Notes: generated from the sequence alone by a model not told the origin. 64,000 bases of DNA from Lumbricus terrestris (GCA_949752735.1 OX457047.1:2704782-2768781); one strand, 5' to 3'. Positions 11,778 to 40,502 are shown, counted from the first letter of the stretch. A program made the numbers and translations.

Positions 11778-12798
11778 CAGTGTTTAATCTAGTCCCCCTC
11801 CTCTGGGGGGGGAATTGAGGTTTCTGGGGGGGGGGAATTTTTTTGAGCGTCCGAAGGACGCTCGTGATGCACGTAGCACCGAGATTGGGAGGCGGAGGGG
11901 TATGGGGAGGGGCTGCGCCCCTCGCCATCAAAAACTTTTTGAATTTCCACATTGCAATGGCAGCATTTTAAGGTGTCGTCCTAACAAAATAGCTGCACTT
12001 TTTCAGTGGCTCATTAGAAACTTTTTGAATTTCCACATTGCATTGGCAGCATTTTAAGGGTCATCTTAACAAAATAGCTGTACTTTTTCAGTGACCCATT
12101 AGAAACTTTTTGGATTTCCACATTGCAATGGCAGCATTTTAAGGGGTAATCTTGACAAAATAGCTGTACTTTTTCAGTGACCCGTTAGAAACTTTTTGAA
12201 TTCTCACATTGCAATGGCAGCATTTTAAGGTGTCGTCTTAACAAAATAGCTGTACTTTTTCAGTTGCACATTAGAAACTTTTTGGATTTCCACATTGCAA
12301 TGGCAGCATTTTAAGGGGTAATCTTGACAAAATAGCTGTACTTTTTCAGTGACCCGTTACAAACTTTTCGAATTTCCACATTGCAATGGCAGCATTTTAA
12401 GGTATCTTCTTAACAAAATAGCTGTACTTTTTCAGTGACCCATTAAAAACTCTCTGAATGTTCACATTGCAATGGCAGCATTTTAAGGTGTCATCTTAAC
12501 ACAATAGCTGTACTTCTTCAGTGACCCATTAGAAACTTTTTGAATTTCCACATTGCAATGGCTGAATTTTAAGGTGTCATCTTAACATGATAGTATCATA
12601 TATTACAGGTAGTAAATATTGTCATTGAAATCATATAATAATAAATAATATCACGGTATATTATAACACTTCATGTAAAACAATGATGAAAACAGTAACT
12701 AAAAACCAATATCATTTGTCAAATTTTTCTGGGGGGGGAAATGTCAATCCTGGGGGGGGGAACTTTCCCCCCCCCAGAGACGTCTAGATTAAACACTG
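11778..12798. mobile_element. hAT-like element E2 with internal 86 bp satellite
   Basis: 1021 bp, perfect inverted ends CAGTGTTTAATCTAG / CTAGATTAAACACTG, direct repeat CCTCTCAAT on both sides (11769-11777, 12799-12807). Its left duplication overlaps that of E1. A related fragment with the same left end occurs at 25640-26025. Confidence 0.8.
11930..12590. repeat. 86 bp tandem repeat, about 8 copies
   Basis: Unit runs CACATTGCAATGGCAGCATTTTAAGG, a linker with AACAAAATAGCTGTACTTTTTCAGTG, then CATTAGAAACTTTTTGAATTTC (written in pieces). Copies start near 11948, 12032, 12118, 12206, 12292, 12378, 12464 and 12549, with a few substitutions each. Wholly inside E2. Confidence 0.85.
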
Positions 12799-13614
12799 CC
12801 TCTCAATAGCCTAATTAGAAATAGTGTAATAAAATTTAATGATTCCAGCCCAATTCGCATGGTAGCACATTCCTTTGATAATAAAGGAAGGAAGAAAGGA
12901 AAAAGGAAGGAAGGATGGATGGAAGGATATCGAACGAATGAAATAAGGAAGGAAAACATGAAGGGAGAAAGGAAGGAATACAAAAGAAACTAATGACTTA
13001 CAATAAATATAAGTTATTATATGACTGGCGCAACAGTGATCTGCGCTCAGTTTAATGGTAATTAACACAATCCGTTATTGTCTACTGAGCCTGAACACCT
13101 AGATAATTTGTCACGCGCTAATGGCGGGACCAGGGTTCATTATACATCGGCTAGGAACAGCTGGCTTGGTCCCTATTATATGCCTAATCTTAATAGTAAG
13201 CTAATATTATTATCACTGTAGCTACGGTATCCTGTGATTTCTTTAGCATCTCAAGAGCTAAGTGGTATACAAGAAACATTCTTTTAACTTTGCTATGTTA
13301 AAACCAAACTAGATATAGGCACAAGCAGGCAAGGCCGGTGGTGAACGTAGATTTTAAATCCACATTAATTTTAATGGTGCAGATGCAAATGTGCATAGAT
13401 ATTTACAATGCTACAACATAAGGATGGTGCTTAGAAACAAAGTGGGAATCAAGAGCTTAAGAAATGAAGAATCAGACGAGGATCTGTGACTATGACCTAC
13501 AGGGCTATTTTCTCACATGCATGGCTGCTACTAATTTTAATTGCTACTTAGATGCAAAGAGAGAAAACGAACGAAACATTTTGAAACGTAGACCAATATT
13601 TCTAGTTCCCATAC

Positions 13615-29065
<15,451 letters not shown>

Positions 29066-29737
29066 TGTCCCGAATTTCCTGCATGAAGGTAAAATTCTGT
29101 TATGAATGATGACAGTGGTGAATGATAGTGAAGGAAAGTGAAGGAAAGAATTGTTTTATCAGTTGTCTTAGCTGCATTGTGTTCTATTATATTGTCAGGA
29201 CACCAGCTTATTCGCGAGAGCTGTGTCTAGTCAGAAGTTTTGCCCCAAAATACAAGGAGAAGATAAGGCATTGTTGCCGATTATCGGGCCTACTTCTAAG
29301 TGATTTCTAACTGCAGAAGATATTATCAAAATGCTCGTAACGCCAAAAATAATGATCAAAGTACATTGATAAAAAGATCTCAGAAGCGTCAAAAAGCAGA
29401 TTCGGTTATTCAGATTATAGGCACAAGTTCATACTTACAGATGAATTCGGCGGGTGATGTTTAGAATTTGAAACACGGATGAGGAGATCAGGTAAAACCT
29501 TATGTTGATTATTCCTATAGTATTCACCACGTCAAACGTACAAACTCAGTCTTACTCGTCTTCAAGCGCGTGTTGTGTGCACCTGCCAATAAGACATGGA
29601 ACTATAAATTATCCTGTTTCTGAATAGGAGGATTTGAACGATTTCAAAAATAAATTACGTTGATTTAATGCTTTGTACAAATATAATCAGTCTCCACAGA
29701 AGCACACATGCACACACGCTGCCCACAGACATTATAC

Positions 29738-29980
29738 ATACATACATGCATGCATGCATACATACATACATACATACATACATACATACATACATACATA
29801 CATACATACATACATACATACATACATACATACATTTAATAATGGATATCTCCATCGCAAATAAATCTTACTTGTGCGCAATTTCCGAAACATACATACA
29901 TACATACACGCATACATATATACATACATACATGTCATACATACATACATACATACATACATACATACATACATACACAC
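29738..29980. repeat. (ATAC)n microsatellites, two blocks
   Basis: 29738-29835 and 29890-29980, separated by a 57 bp unique segment that is duplicated at 31479. Confidence 0.85.
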
Positions 29981-30165
29981 ACGCATACTTGCATTCATGC
30001 ATTTTAAAAGGCAGTTTAAAATGTAGCAAAGTTAAATTATTTTCCGTCTCCGTTTTGTTCGTTTTTCCGTTTTTTTAATTATTTTTAATATTCCGTTTCC
30101 GTCGTTTTTTCACACCTATGGTTGGGTCTGTGGCGGTCGAATCAATCAATAGCGAGACGGGATAT

Positions 30166-31457
30166 ATAGACCTGGGAGTGACTTTGGTCAGCCAATCTGA
30201 CCCCACTTGACCCTAAAGTGACTTGAGGTCGACTTGAAGTCGACTTCCCGGCGCCAAAACGACTTGACTCGACTTGGCAGAAAAACAACCGACTTCCGAC
30301 TTGAAGTCGACTTCTGACATGATATAATTGCCATTAGCCTTGGTCTATGTACGGCTACTAATGCAAGGAGTCAAGCCAATTTTCCTGCAAGCATTAATTT
30401 CATTTAGGCCTACCAATGAGTAATGAGGCATCAACACTTAATTGATGCATATAAGTCCATTTCAGGCTGTATGTGCTTCAGTTTGAATAGTTTTGTGATG
30501 ATTTGGGCCATCTATAGTAACCTAGACAATGCGACGGCAAATTATTAGGCCTATGAATTTTAGCTTGTCCATTGGCTGTGATTATTCAGATTAGGCCCTA
30601 CACTCATTATTATCTTTTTACTATTAATATTAATATTAATTAAATTTATAAAACGCGCAAGGCCTAAGATAAAGTGGCGGACCGCGGACTGGTTGCACTG
30701 AATGAATGGCGTGATATGATAGGTCTAATTTGTAAATCTGTTTTCATAATTATTTGGCCACTAACATCATTCCGCAACTTAACAAATAGCATTGCAAGCG
30801 CATCATCCTACAGTAGTGTACTACAGCTACTAGGCCTACTCACTGCCAGTAAAGTCTTTCATTGTCCAATTGGCCCTACGATAGTTTTCCGTCTGCAGAC
30901 AACTGCAGATGTAGCGCACCAAAGCAGCGCCAAACTATCGATTTATTATAGGCTTTGTAGATCCAGCTTTCTTTGCGCCAAATTCACTGACCACTAGAAG
31001 TTCACTGACTGCTTGATAAGCACACGTGCAAATATTTTAGTAGCATTTTGTTTCACCATTTTAATTAAGCGCATGCCTAAGCGCGACGTTTAAGCATAGA
31101 ATAACGAATCATATGAATAGATCGGCAGACGGAAATTTGCACGATAGCCGACCGGTAAAATAATCAGTATAGCCTAGCCTAAGTCTCTGTTTAGCAAAGG
31201 ACTCATTCATTCTTGTAAATGCACTAGGCAACAAAAGCTGCTTAAATGCTGTCACGATAATTGGTTTGAAGTGGCAAATTTAACTATGTTTGTGTCTCAA
31301 GTCGGTTTAAGTCGACTTGAGGTAAAAACAACTTCAAGTGACTTCTCTCTACAAAATTCGACTTGGGGTCAGTTGCGGTGAGCAGAAACGACCCGACCCG
31401 ACTTGGAATGACCAAGTCGACTGGGGTCGACTTATTGGGGTCGACTCCCAGATCTTC
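30166..31457. mobile_element. Inverted-end element rich in GACTTG/AAGTCGACTT words
   Basis: About 1.29 kb, ends related to AGACCTGGGAGT / ACTCCCAGATCT, flanked by GGGATAT (30159-30165, 31458-31464). The first and last 200 bp are clusters of AAGTCGACTTG words in opposite orientation. No coding frame. Confidence 0.6.
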
Positions 31458-32359
31458 GGGATATTGTTGTTCGAACAGATTTAATAATGGATATCTCCAT
31501 CGCAAATAAATCTTACTTGTGCGCCATTTCCGAGACCAATAGATCTAAACGTTGACATATGAATTATGTTATATATCATTCGACGATTTATAGCGACGTC
31601 AAGAAGAAAGACATGACTCCAGGTGAGAGAAATTATTGCGGACAGACTATAGCTGATTTATTTTCCGCTATTAGATTAAATTCACTATTGAAGTTGGATT
31701 AAACTTTTCTTTCAAATGGATAATTTATACATCTCATTTTGATCACCAATGGAGATCATTACGAAATATGTATGCTGTTGCGCACTATTAAGCATATTCT
31801 AGTTAAATAATTTTTGCAAATATTTTGACATCACCCAAAGCAGCAATGTCCACTCTGTTACCAACCATGCTTCTGCATAAATTTCATTGAAAAACTAGAG
31901 CAACATCAAATAACTGCGTGTTAATCTGAGTTTTCAAGACACCGAAGAAATGTCCACTCCGTGAGTCTCCGTTACCAAGCCTGCTTCTCCATAAATTTTA
32001 TTGAAAAACTAAATCAGTATAAAAAAAACTGCATGTTGGATCTGAACTTCATTGTACCGCTTAGCAAATTATTTTAGTAGCCTACTCAGTAACATGCAAT
32101 ACGACATTCTTTTATGCCAAAAGAAATGTTCACTCCGCCTCTGCTAATTTTGCTCAACAATAGGCTTATAGGCTAAGTTCAAAAGACTCGATGGTCATGT
32201 TTCACAGATGCATAGTTTTGAAAATTTATGATGGAGAGTAATTCCATCTTCACACAAAAACAAGTAAGAACATTTCTGTGAAGATATTTCTATTAGGCCT
32301 ATCTAAAAGAATTCGAAGAAATGTCCATTCCGTAACCCTTCCATGTCCATTGTCCACTC

Positions 32360-32682
32360 CAGTGGCGGCGCTAGGGGGTCTAGGGAGGCTAAGCCCCCTC
32401 CCCCCAAAAAAGACCATCCGGTTTTTTACATGTAAAAATTTAACATTTGTATGATCAGCCCCCCTAAAAATGCAGGAGATTACTAAAAAAAGGTCTTCAG
32501 ATTTTTTGGCCGGTGAAAATGTTACATTTTCATGAGATTTCGATCAGATGATTAAAAAATGTCGTCAAACTTTTTGCGCCCGAAAATGGTCCATTTTCCT
32601 GAGAAAATGAAAACTTTTTCCCTCAAAATTCAGCCCCCCCAAAAAAAAACTTCCCAAAACTGAAATCCTGGCGCCGCCACTG
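32360..32682. mobile_element. hAT-like MITE, CAGTGGCGGCG ends
   Basis: 323 bp, ends CAGTGGCGGCGCTAGG / CTGGCGCCGCCACTG, 8 bp duplication GTCCACTC (32352-32359, 32683-32690). Contains the TGATGACCTTTTTTAGT-type internal words spread over the window. Confidence 0.8.
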
Positions 32683-33802
32683 GTCCACTCCGTTGCCATT
32701 TTCGAACGCTAAAATATGCATCAGATGTGACGAAGTGGGCAGGCAGGTACCCTAATGGAGTAGACAATTTCAAAATAGAACAACACACATTTCGTTATTG
32801 CGCACGTTTAGGACAAAAAATGTCTACATAGGCTATCAATTTTTTTCATTACAATGATGAAACCTGATTATTGTTGCATACCTGAGCATCTTTGATCTAG
32901 ATTATTTCTCGGTAATGGAGTAGACTTCTATTAAACGTATCATTCGCAGGTAGCCTAACACCTTTCAAAACATATTATTGCGGCTTAAAAACTGTTCGAA
33001 AAGTGATCATAATTATAAAGATTAGTATGCATAAACAGAGACGTGAGTAAATGGTTTGACTGATATGCAGCGTGCCTAGTTGTTGATAATTATGTAGGCC
33101 TGGTAGCACACGGATTTATGCGCGGTAACGGAGTGGACAATATTTCACGTGACAGCTAAAAATAATTTATTCATCCATATTAGGTATAATTATATGGAAA
33201 AATAACAAGAGCTCAAATATTTAAGGCGTGTAAGGAACACGAAACAAGTCCGAAAACAAAATTGTTGTGCGAAAGGTATTTCTGGATGAATCGTAATCTT
33301 CTTGATAGCCAACAGACTGTAATATTATTTTCATGCATGAAATGCAGTAAGTTTACAGATGCAACGCTAGGTCTACCTTGGGAGACTTTAAAAAATTTAC
33401 ATACTGCAGAGTTTCAAAAGGTATAAGTCATAAACTTTTCTATCGACTTGGGAACTCTATCGACTTGGTACTCCATGTACGTACGTAGCCTATGTACCTA
33501 TGTACTTACATAAGGGATGTAGAAGAGTCCGAAAGAAACGTTGTGAAAAGAATCCATGTGAGCATCATCAATAATGTGAAATCGGCAAGATAGCAGATTT
33601 AGTGCTGCTTCACTTGAATATTGTTATTAGCTGCAGGTCCTATACTTACAATTGCTGTGTAGGTCACTGACACAACGGCCATGATTGGAATCGATACGGA
33701 AGTTGGCAGACCAGTGGCTATGCGAAAAAGAACAATTGATTCAATCAGTTATCTACTGGTGAAATAGAACAATGACCACTTTCAACAATGATGGTGATTA
33801 TG

Positions 33803-33855
33803 ATGATGGTGGTGGTGGTGGTGGTGGTGGTGGTGGTGGTGATGATGATGATGAT

Positions 33856-33905
<50 letters not shown>

Positions 33906-33926
33906 CGGTGACGGTGACGGTGACGG

Positions 33927-33965
<39 letters not shown>

Positions 33966-34015
33966 TGATGATGATGATGATGATGATGATAATGATGATG
34001 ATGATGATAATGATT
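33803..34015. repeat. (GGT)(GAT)(GACGAT)n compound microsatellite
   Basis: About 210 bp, in an SLC5-B intron; the equivalent place in SLC5-A (about 25255) has only a few GAT units. Confidence 0.9.
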
Positions 34016-34433
34016 ATCTAGTACTAAGAGAACAGACAACCTGCACTACACGGCGCTTTTAGCAGCCTACAAAGCATGTCCGTCCTATACAGGGCCGAAC
34101 TTGTGACCTCTCGCTCTCCATGCCAGCGTGTTATGATGTTGCTTTTGCTGATGCGCACAACAACGGTTGATATGATGATGTAAAATGGCCATCATTGTAT
34201 CTGTTATGATAACATACCCCTATGTGCTAAAAAAAAGACCACCAGTAGTGGTGGCACTATGTGAGTGCCTTTGGTTATAATAGTTACCAGATTCTAGAGC
34301 CGCTGACGGCGCGTACATCACCACTCCCATGAAGAGAACCTATAAGCACAAAAATCCCAGAACAGTCATTGAGATTCAATTTCGACAGTTTCATATTATT
34401 ATAGACTCTATAATTACATCCTGCTTCTAAGTA

Positions 34434-34592
34434 CATGGGCGGAGTTTATCAGGGGCTAGGGGGGGCTAAGCCCCTGCCCAAGAAGACCCAAATGCATTTT
34501 TGTACCGTGTAAATGGTATCTTTTCCCTGGCTTAGCCACCCCCCCAAGAAGGCTTTAGTTCCTCCAAGAACGGAAACCAAACTTCGCCCATG
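34434..34592. mobile_element. hAT-like MITE, CATGGGCGGAG ends, 159 bp
   Basis: Ends CATGGGCGGAGTTTATC / AAACTTCGCCCATG, 8 bp duplication TCTAAGTA (34426-34433, 34593-34600). Related copies at about 37775-38100 and 17250-17525. In an SLC5-B intron. Confidence 0.75.
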
Positions 34593-36193
34593 TCTAAGTA
34601 GCCTATTCATCCATTTACCAGTCCTATACTATTATATTATGTAGACTATGTAAAATTATGGGCATAATAATTATGTAGTTCTAATACATAGATGTTAAAA
34701 ACCATTTTGTTAAATTAATTAAAAAAAACTGCAAAACTAAATTAAAAAGAAATAAAAACCGGAATAAAACGTTGGTTTACAAAATTAAAAACCAAAAAAT
34801 GACGAAAAAGAAACCAAACTAAATCGACTTTCTTGCATCTTGTACAACATTCTAAAATAATTAGAAACCTTGTTTACGCAATTTAAGTTTACTCAGCAGA
34901 TAACACAACTTTGTTAGTAAGCATTAGTTAGGCTAACATTAATCCGCAGCAATTGTGCCCTATTTTATTTCTATTAAATTTGCTTTAATAAGAATTGAGA
35001 TACTAAAAATAGCCTATATTGAAATTAGATTTTTTTGAAATTTAAATTGTGAACATAATTTCTCAAGACTATTAACGTTAACAATAAAAAAACCAAAGTT
35101 TGTAAGTATAGCCTATAAAGTGAACTTATTAAACAATAATTGTAGAATCTACTTAAGCTTAAAATAATTTCTATAAACTTCATTTCTTCAACTTTGCTAT
35201 TTAGAATGGCGTTGAAATTGTGGCCGAATCTTCGAAATTACGGAGACAATGTAGGCCTAAATGATTTCAGACGATAATAAAAATAATAATTATTGACAGT
35301 AGCCTATATAGGCCTAGGTTAACTGCAAAATAAGGTTCGACCCACATAAAAAGAATATGAAAAACGGGGAAAACGAGTCGAATAATTTTTAAAAAGAAAA
35401 AAACTGGAATTTTTCTGGTAGATCTAATGATAAATTCGAATTTTTCTGCAACTATGGCCTCAGAGAAAATAGCATATCCAAAGTAAAATGGCCAAAGCGC
35501 CGTCTCAGTCTAAAACCCAATTTCCCCATGCCACCTACATGTATCAGTCTATAGCCAGCTTCTGAAGGGCATGCATGTTTGGATCGCGTGTGCATGAAAA
35601 GCAAAACTACTCCTTACCGCGACGAGAATTCCGATCAAGGATCCAAATATCCTGACACTTCTTGACATATATCGCTTTTCCAGATACTAAAAACAGGGAC
35701 AAGATGAATAAAGTGGAATTTCTAGCTATTATGCGCAATAAACATCAGCCTAACATTTTAATGTCTACCTCTATAGCAGCATGGTACAAGAGGGTCACTT
35801 GCCCTCCCTACTGGAAATTGACACGTATAGGCCCATTTTTCTTAAGAGGGCCTACTACATTGGGTTTTTAAAACAAATCGAATTAGATAATTAATTGTAG
35901 AAAGTGAAACTAGGAAATCCACGTTTAGAAACCTCTATAAAAATAAACATGTTTTTAATTTTCTGCTTTGCATTTTTTCAAGCTCTTGCTAAATACTGTA
36001 ACCATGACAATTGGGTTTCACCCTCCAGCAGGCACGCATACAAATAGAAGTCCTATTGATTATATACACTTTACTGAAATCTCGCTGTTCATAATGCAAC
36101 CTTCAACTGCAAAAGTTATCAATAAATGACACTAATGTAAAAATCTGTAATTTCTCAACAAACTGAAATTGCGTCAGGCATACCTGACTATTC

Positions 36194-36658
36194 GCCGGTG
36201 TCACTTAACATTCTACCCCCCTTAAATCTATTCCCTCGAATGGAATATACCGATCAAGACTATCCGGGGGATAAACCATTTTATCCTCTTTAATGAAAAA
36301 TGCGTAGGCCTATAATTGAAAAAATTCCGTTGTAATCAAAGTTTTAAGTGACTCTAATTGTTGTAAGTGAACTAACAATGTTCAGGGCAAGACAACTAGA
36401 ATTTATTTAGTGGCTCTAAGACTTTAAGTGTTCTTAAACGTTCTAAATTTCAAAGTGCTCCAAAATCAAAGCAAGCAGATTATCTGGATGGAATGAACAT
36501 AGGCCTACCTGTTATAAGTCAATGTTCAAAACAAAGCAGATGGAAGTTAATTTGAAAAATAAATAGGCCTACACCCGCGGAAGAGCCTTTTTCAACTTCT
36601 CTTCATCTGGGGGAAAGCCTATGATTAATACGGGGATAGTCTGTTTCATGACACCGGC
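36194..36658. mobile_element. MITE with GCCGGTG ends, copy 2
   Basis: 465 bp, ends GCCGGTGTCACTTAAC / GTTTCATGACACCGGC, aligns along its length with 960-1419. Confidence 0.65.
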
Positions 36659-36979
36659 GTTATTTGCCCCATTTTTCCCATTTTGCTGCCAATACAGAAT
36701 CTGCCGAGGTCAAGACGGAGAGAAACTTTTACAAGGGACTCAATTTATCGCTCGTGATTTCCATCCAAAGCTGGAGTCTCGCCTGTTCACAGGGCTTCAC
36801 ACCCCATGCATTCATTTGATCCTCGGATCCTCCACCTTCCAATCCAAATTACACCAAACTGAACAGTCATATTCTGCCCCGTCTGCCCCTCTGGCAACCG
36901 GACTCGTATCCTGCTTCTGACTACCCTTTGAACAGCCCTCCAATTCGATGCAGCGCTTGTGAATAACCTCGTTTTTATG

Positions 36980-37222
36980 TATCAATCAATCAATCAATCA
37001 ATCAATCCATCAATCGATCGATTAAAAAATCAGTCAGTTAGTCAGTCAGTCAGTCAGTCAATCAATCAATCAATCAATTAATCAATAGACCAATCAATCA
37101 ATAAATCAATCAATCAATCAATCAAAAGATCAATCAATCAATCGATCAATCAATCGATCAATCAATCATTCAATCAATCAACCAATCAATCAGTCAGTCA
37201 GTCAATCAATCAATCAATCGTT
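36980..37222. repeat. (CAAT)n-type microsatellite
   Basis: About 240 bp of CAAT/CAGT/CGAT units, probably the tail of an unclassified retroposon occupying 36660-36980. Confidence 0.8.
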
Positions 37223-37448
37223 TATTGGCTTAATAAAAACAGAAATTACAGGTACACTTAGAAAAGCAATAGAAACAGTAAGTTTGAGATTAATCGACAG
37301 AATGGTGTCGCCAACAGGACAACCCTAAAGGATAAGGCAATTCGCTAATGCAGAGCTGTTCCCTTTCTCATTCCTGTTAGTACAGATGTCTAAACATTGT
37401 CATGAACGGTGTGATTTTATAAGAGCATAGACCCAGCTAGCATTATGT

Positions 37449-37650
37449 GGGGCGCGGTGGTGTAAAGGTGGCGTCGATGCCTTGAAGCCGGAAGGTTCGA
37501 GGTCCGAATCCACCTCAAGTCGGCGTGTAGGGACCTTGGGCAAGTCCTTCACTCGCAATTGCTTGGGCGCTTCGGCGTGAAACTCCGATGCAGTATCCGC
37601 ACTATAGTCGAGAGCGCCTCTGAGTAGAGAGCTTGAAGGGGCGCTGTGGA
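37449..37650 (+). mobile_element. tRNA-derived SINE, near full length
   Basis: GGGGCGCGGTGGTGTAAAGG head, GGTTCGAGGTCCGAATCC, common body, ends GGGGCGCTGTGG followed by an AAATA tail. Confidence 0.85.
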
Positions 37651-38306
37651 AAATAATGGAGAAATAAATAAATAAATTGTCTGGACCAAACCACAGTATA
37701 AATTACAAAGCACCGTAGGTTACGTCGACTCGCTTTGCTGCCTGTTGAGTGTTTGTTGGCTATTTTCTGATCAGAGCCCATTGGCGTAGTTTATCAGGGG
37801 CTAATGGGGCCAAGCCCCCCAAGAAGACCCAGAGTTATTTTTACCGTGTAAATGGTATCTTTCCTCGGACTTAACCCCCCGCCAAGAAGGCGCAGACTCA
37901 GAAATTTGTTCGGAAAATGGTTGTTTTCACGAACGCGAAACTTACGAAAGATTAAAAAAAGGCCATCAACTTTTTGGGCTGGGAAAATTTGTAATTTTCG
38001 CCGGGAAAAGGGTCATCAACTTTTTGGGCTCGGGAAAATATTTTCCGGCGCCGCTAGTCAACAAATTTAGCCCCTCCAAGAGCAGAAACCAAACTCCGCC
38101 ATATCAGAATCATTTTGAAAGAGTGAAAGATCAGGTAGTCGGGTAAGAGTACCTAACGAGGTGAGACTTTTGTTTCTGTTGGAAAGCCTGAGTAAGAGTT
38201 ACTGCTCAATAATAAGAGTATAGGAGTAGTTTAACTGTTACGTTAGAAAACCATGTTTACTCACATCGTAGATGCTGACCAACTTCATTGGATAGATCCA
38301 CGGAAC

Positions 38307-39573
38307 CATGGGCGCCGACTCTGCGAGGCCCGTGGGTGCTCATCACCACCAGAAATTGGCCATGCGAGGCCCGCCCTATGCTGGGCACCACCAGAAATCA
38401 GCCAACAAGATGTGCTTTTTTATGATATTATTTCTCTGTTGGCGTTGCTTATCTATAAAAATCATTGCGTTTTTTACATATTTTCTTCTATCTCAGTTAG
38501 TCTACCTTAATTACCATTACTCCAGTTTTACTCCGTCCGGTAGTCTGAACTCCATACGAATACGAGGAAAATCTCAAAATCTCGGTCATTCGATCCGCTT
38601 CAGTAATTTTTTTTATTACGGACGAAGGCGACGACTTGAATGACTGTTTCTTTTTATTGTAGGCCTACATGCTGGGTTATATATATAATGATCATCACTG
38701 CGCGAAAATCCCCTTACAGCATCACAAAGCTGGATACTGTTTTGTCTGCGTTAATTAACAAATCAGCCTTGACTAAATTGTCTGGGAAAACTATTTGAAA
38801 AACTGTCTTCCACAATGTTAATATTGGCTCACTAAAATTAATAGTGGCACTGGCTAATGTAGACAGAAAATTTTGATTTCTTGTGCAAAATTTGATTCTG
38901 TTGAGTGTTGACCTAATTAGGGGAGAGTGCTCCAAGATGCCAATGCTAACGTAGATTGTGCTTTTTTCTGTGTGGATTCCAAGAAAAGTACATGCCAAGA
39001 GTTATACATTTTTTTAAGCAATTGGGAAGAACATTTATTGAGATATTAAATCATATCTTTAAAAATGAAATAATGGGACATTTTGATGAGATAACAGCTC
39101 AAAATGTCACTATTTCATGTTGTGCGGAAATTTATTGAAGTATTAAATCATATCTTTAAAAATGAAATAATGGGAAATTTTGATGAGATAACAGCTCAAA
39201 ATGTCACTATTTCATGTTGTGCGGAGATTTTTTAGACAACGGAAAGAATGCTTTTCAAGTCTCAAACCACGACAATTTTGTTAAAATGACAGCTTATGAG
39301 ACGCTGCCATCGCAGTGTGGCAAGAAAAAAATTCGAAAATGGTTAGGAGCACATGCATCCCCTCCCCAAGCCCCTTCGGCCCTTCCCTGCTCGGCGATCG
39401 TCCTTTGACCGCGAGTTCGTGCCCTAAAACCATGAACAAGTCTCCGCCTATGAACAGAGGTCATTTCACTCTCTCCTATAAAAAAGGCTCAAAAAATTTT
39501 TTCGCGCTCACGCGCGGAGTTCTTTCACATTTGTTTGGGCACCCACACTCTTCGGGTCAACTCGGCGCCTATG
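38307..39573. mobile_element. hAT-like element inserted in SLC5-B exon 1
   Basis: 1267 bp bounded by inverted CATGGGCGCCGA / TCGGCGCCTATG and by the 8 bp duplication CACGGAAC (38299-38306, 39574-39581). No transposase frame. Internally it holds two copies of a roughly 110 bp direct repeat (39025-39235) and what looks like a second, TA-flanked element (about 38920-39477). Confidence 0.8.
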
Positions 39574-40502
39574 CACGGAACAATCAGGCGTTCGACTAAG
39601 AGAATTCCAATTGCTGAACCGAGGTTAGGGAAGATGAGATACTGGATTCCATAGCTGTACATTTCTGCAGTCAATCCAAGCATCGTAATGGCTGAGTAGA
39701 AAGAAACGAGCAACGAAATGGCCGTCGGAATAACACTGAGTCTTCTATCACCCATTATGAACTCGGCTACGGTCTTCTGTCGACCTCCTGTCAGCGAATG
39801 GTAGATTCCGATGGACAAAGAGATGACCAGGAATCCGACAAGAACCAGGTAGTCTGCCCAATGCAGATGTGACTCCATTGCTCCGAATTTCCTGCATGAA
39901 AATGAAATTATGAACTAAAATGTTGAAGAAGAATAAAGGAAGGGGAAAAGAAGACAAGGCATTGTTAGCGAATAACGGATCTAGTCTACATCAAGGTTAT
40001 TTCTAACCGCACAATACATTATCGAGATGCTCTCAGCGATAAAAATGAATAGAATGTTGATAATAAGATCATTAGCAGAAGCTTCGTATAAAGCAAATTC
40101 AATGATTTAAAATATTAGACACAAGTTCAGACCAACAGTTCCCGCAAATGGCTACGACAGATGCTGATTATAGAATTGGACTGAAGGATAAAGAGATCGG
40201 GTAAAATTTTACGTTGATATTTCATAGCCAAACGTAGGTTACGAACACAATCTTATTATCATCAGGCGCGTGTTGTGCGCACCTGTGTGCCCGCACATCA
40301 CAAATAATGAGCTAATAAGGCATTGTAAATAACCTGCCATTTTTTTGATAACGCTGTTAGAATGCTTTGTATTAATAATATATCTTCACAAAAAATTTAA
40401 TATCAAAAACTATCAACTCTGTATAAAGTCATCGATTATAAAACAACCCTTATCTTGACAAGTAGGCTTACAATAATTTTATTAATATTGTGGCGGACAC
40501 GC

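Larger units (their letters stand above)
33650..39878 (-). pseudogene. SLC5-B: partial duplicate (exons 1-4) with transposon-split exon 1
   Basis: Second copy of the 5' part of the SLC5 gene. Exon 1 lies in two pieces, 39574-39878 and 38265-38298, separated by a 1267 bp transposon; without it and one target copy the exon would be 339 nt, exactly the SLC5-A length. Exon 2 is 35618-35686, exon 3 34288-34339 and exon 4 33650-33717, all with intact splice borders, identical lengths and phases to SLC5-A, and exon 4 differs from SLC5-A by one silent base. No exons 5-15 follow before SLC5-A begins at 29065. The duplication also covers about 400 bp upstream of exon 1. Exon 1 is interrupted, so I call it a pseudogene; a transcript that splices around the insertion or joins SLC5-A exons cannot be excluded. 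Confidence 0.8.

Noticed and set aside
13455..13502. Possible terminal SLC5-A exon (VIVTDPRLILHFLSS then stop)
   Set aside because: It has an AG and correct phase but a poor pyrimidine tract and no counterpart found in SLC5-C.
36980..37222. CRISPR-like array
   Set aside because: Simple CAAT tetranucleotide repeat in animal DNA, no spacers.
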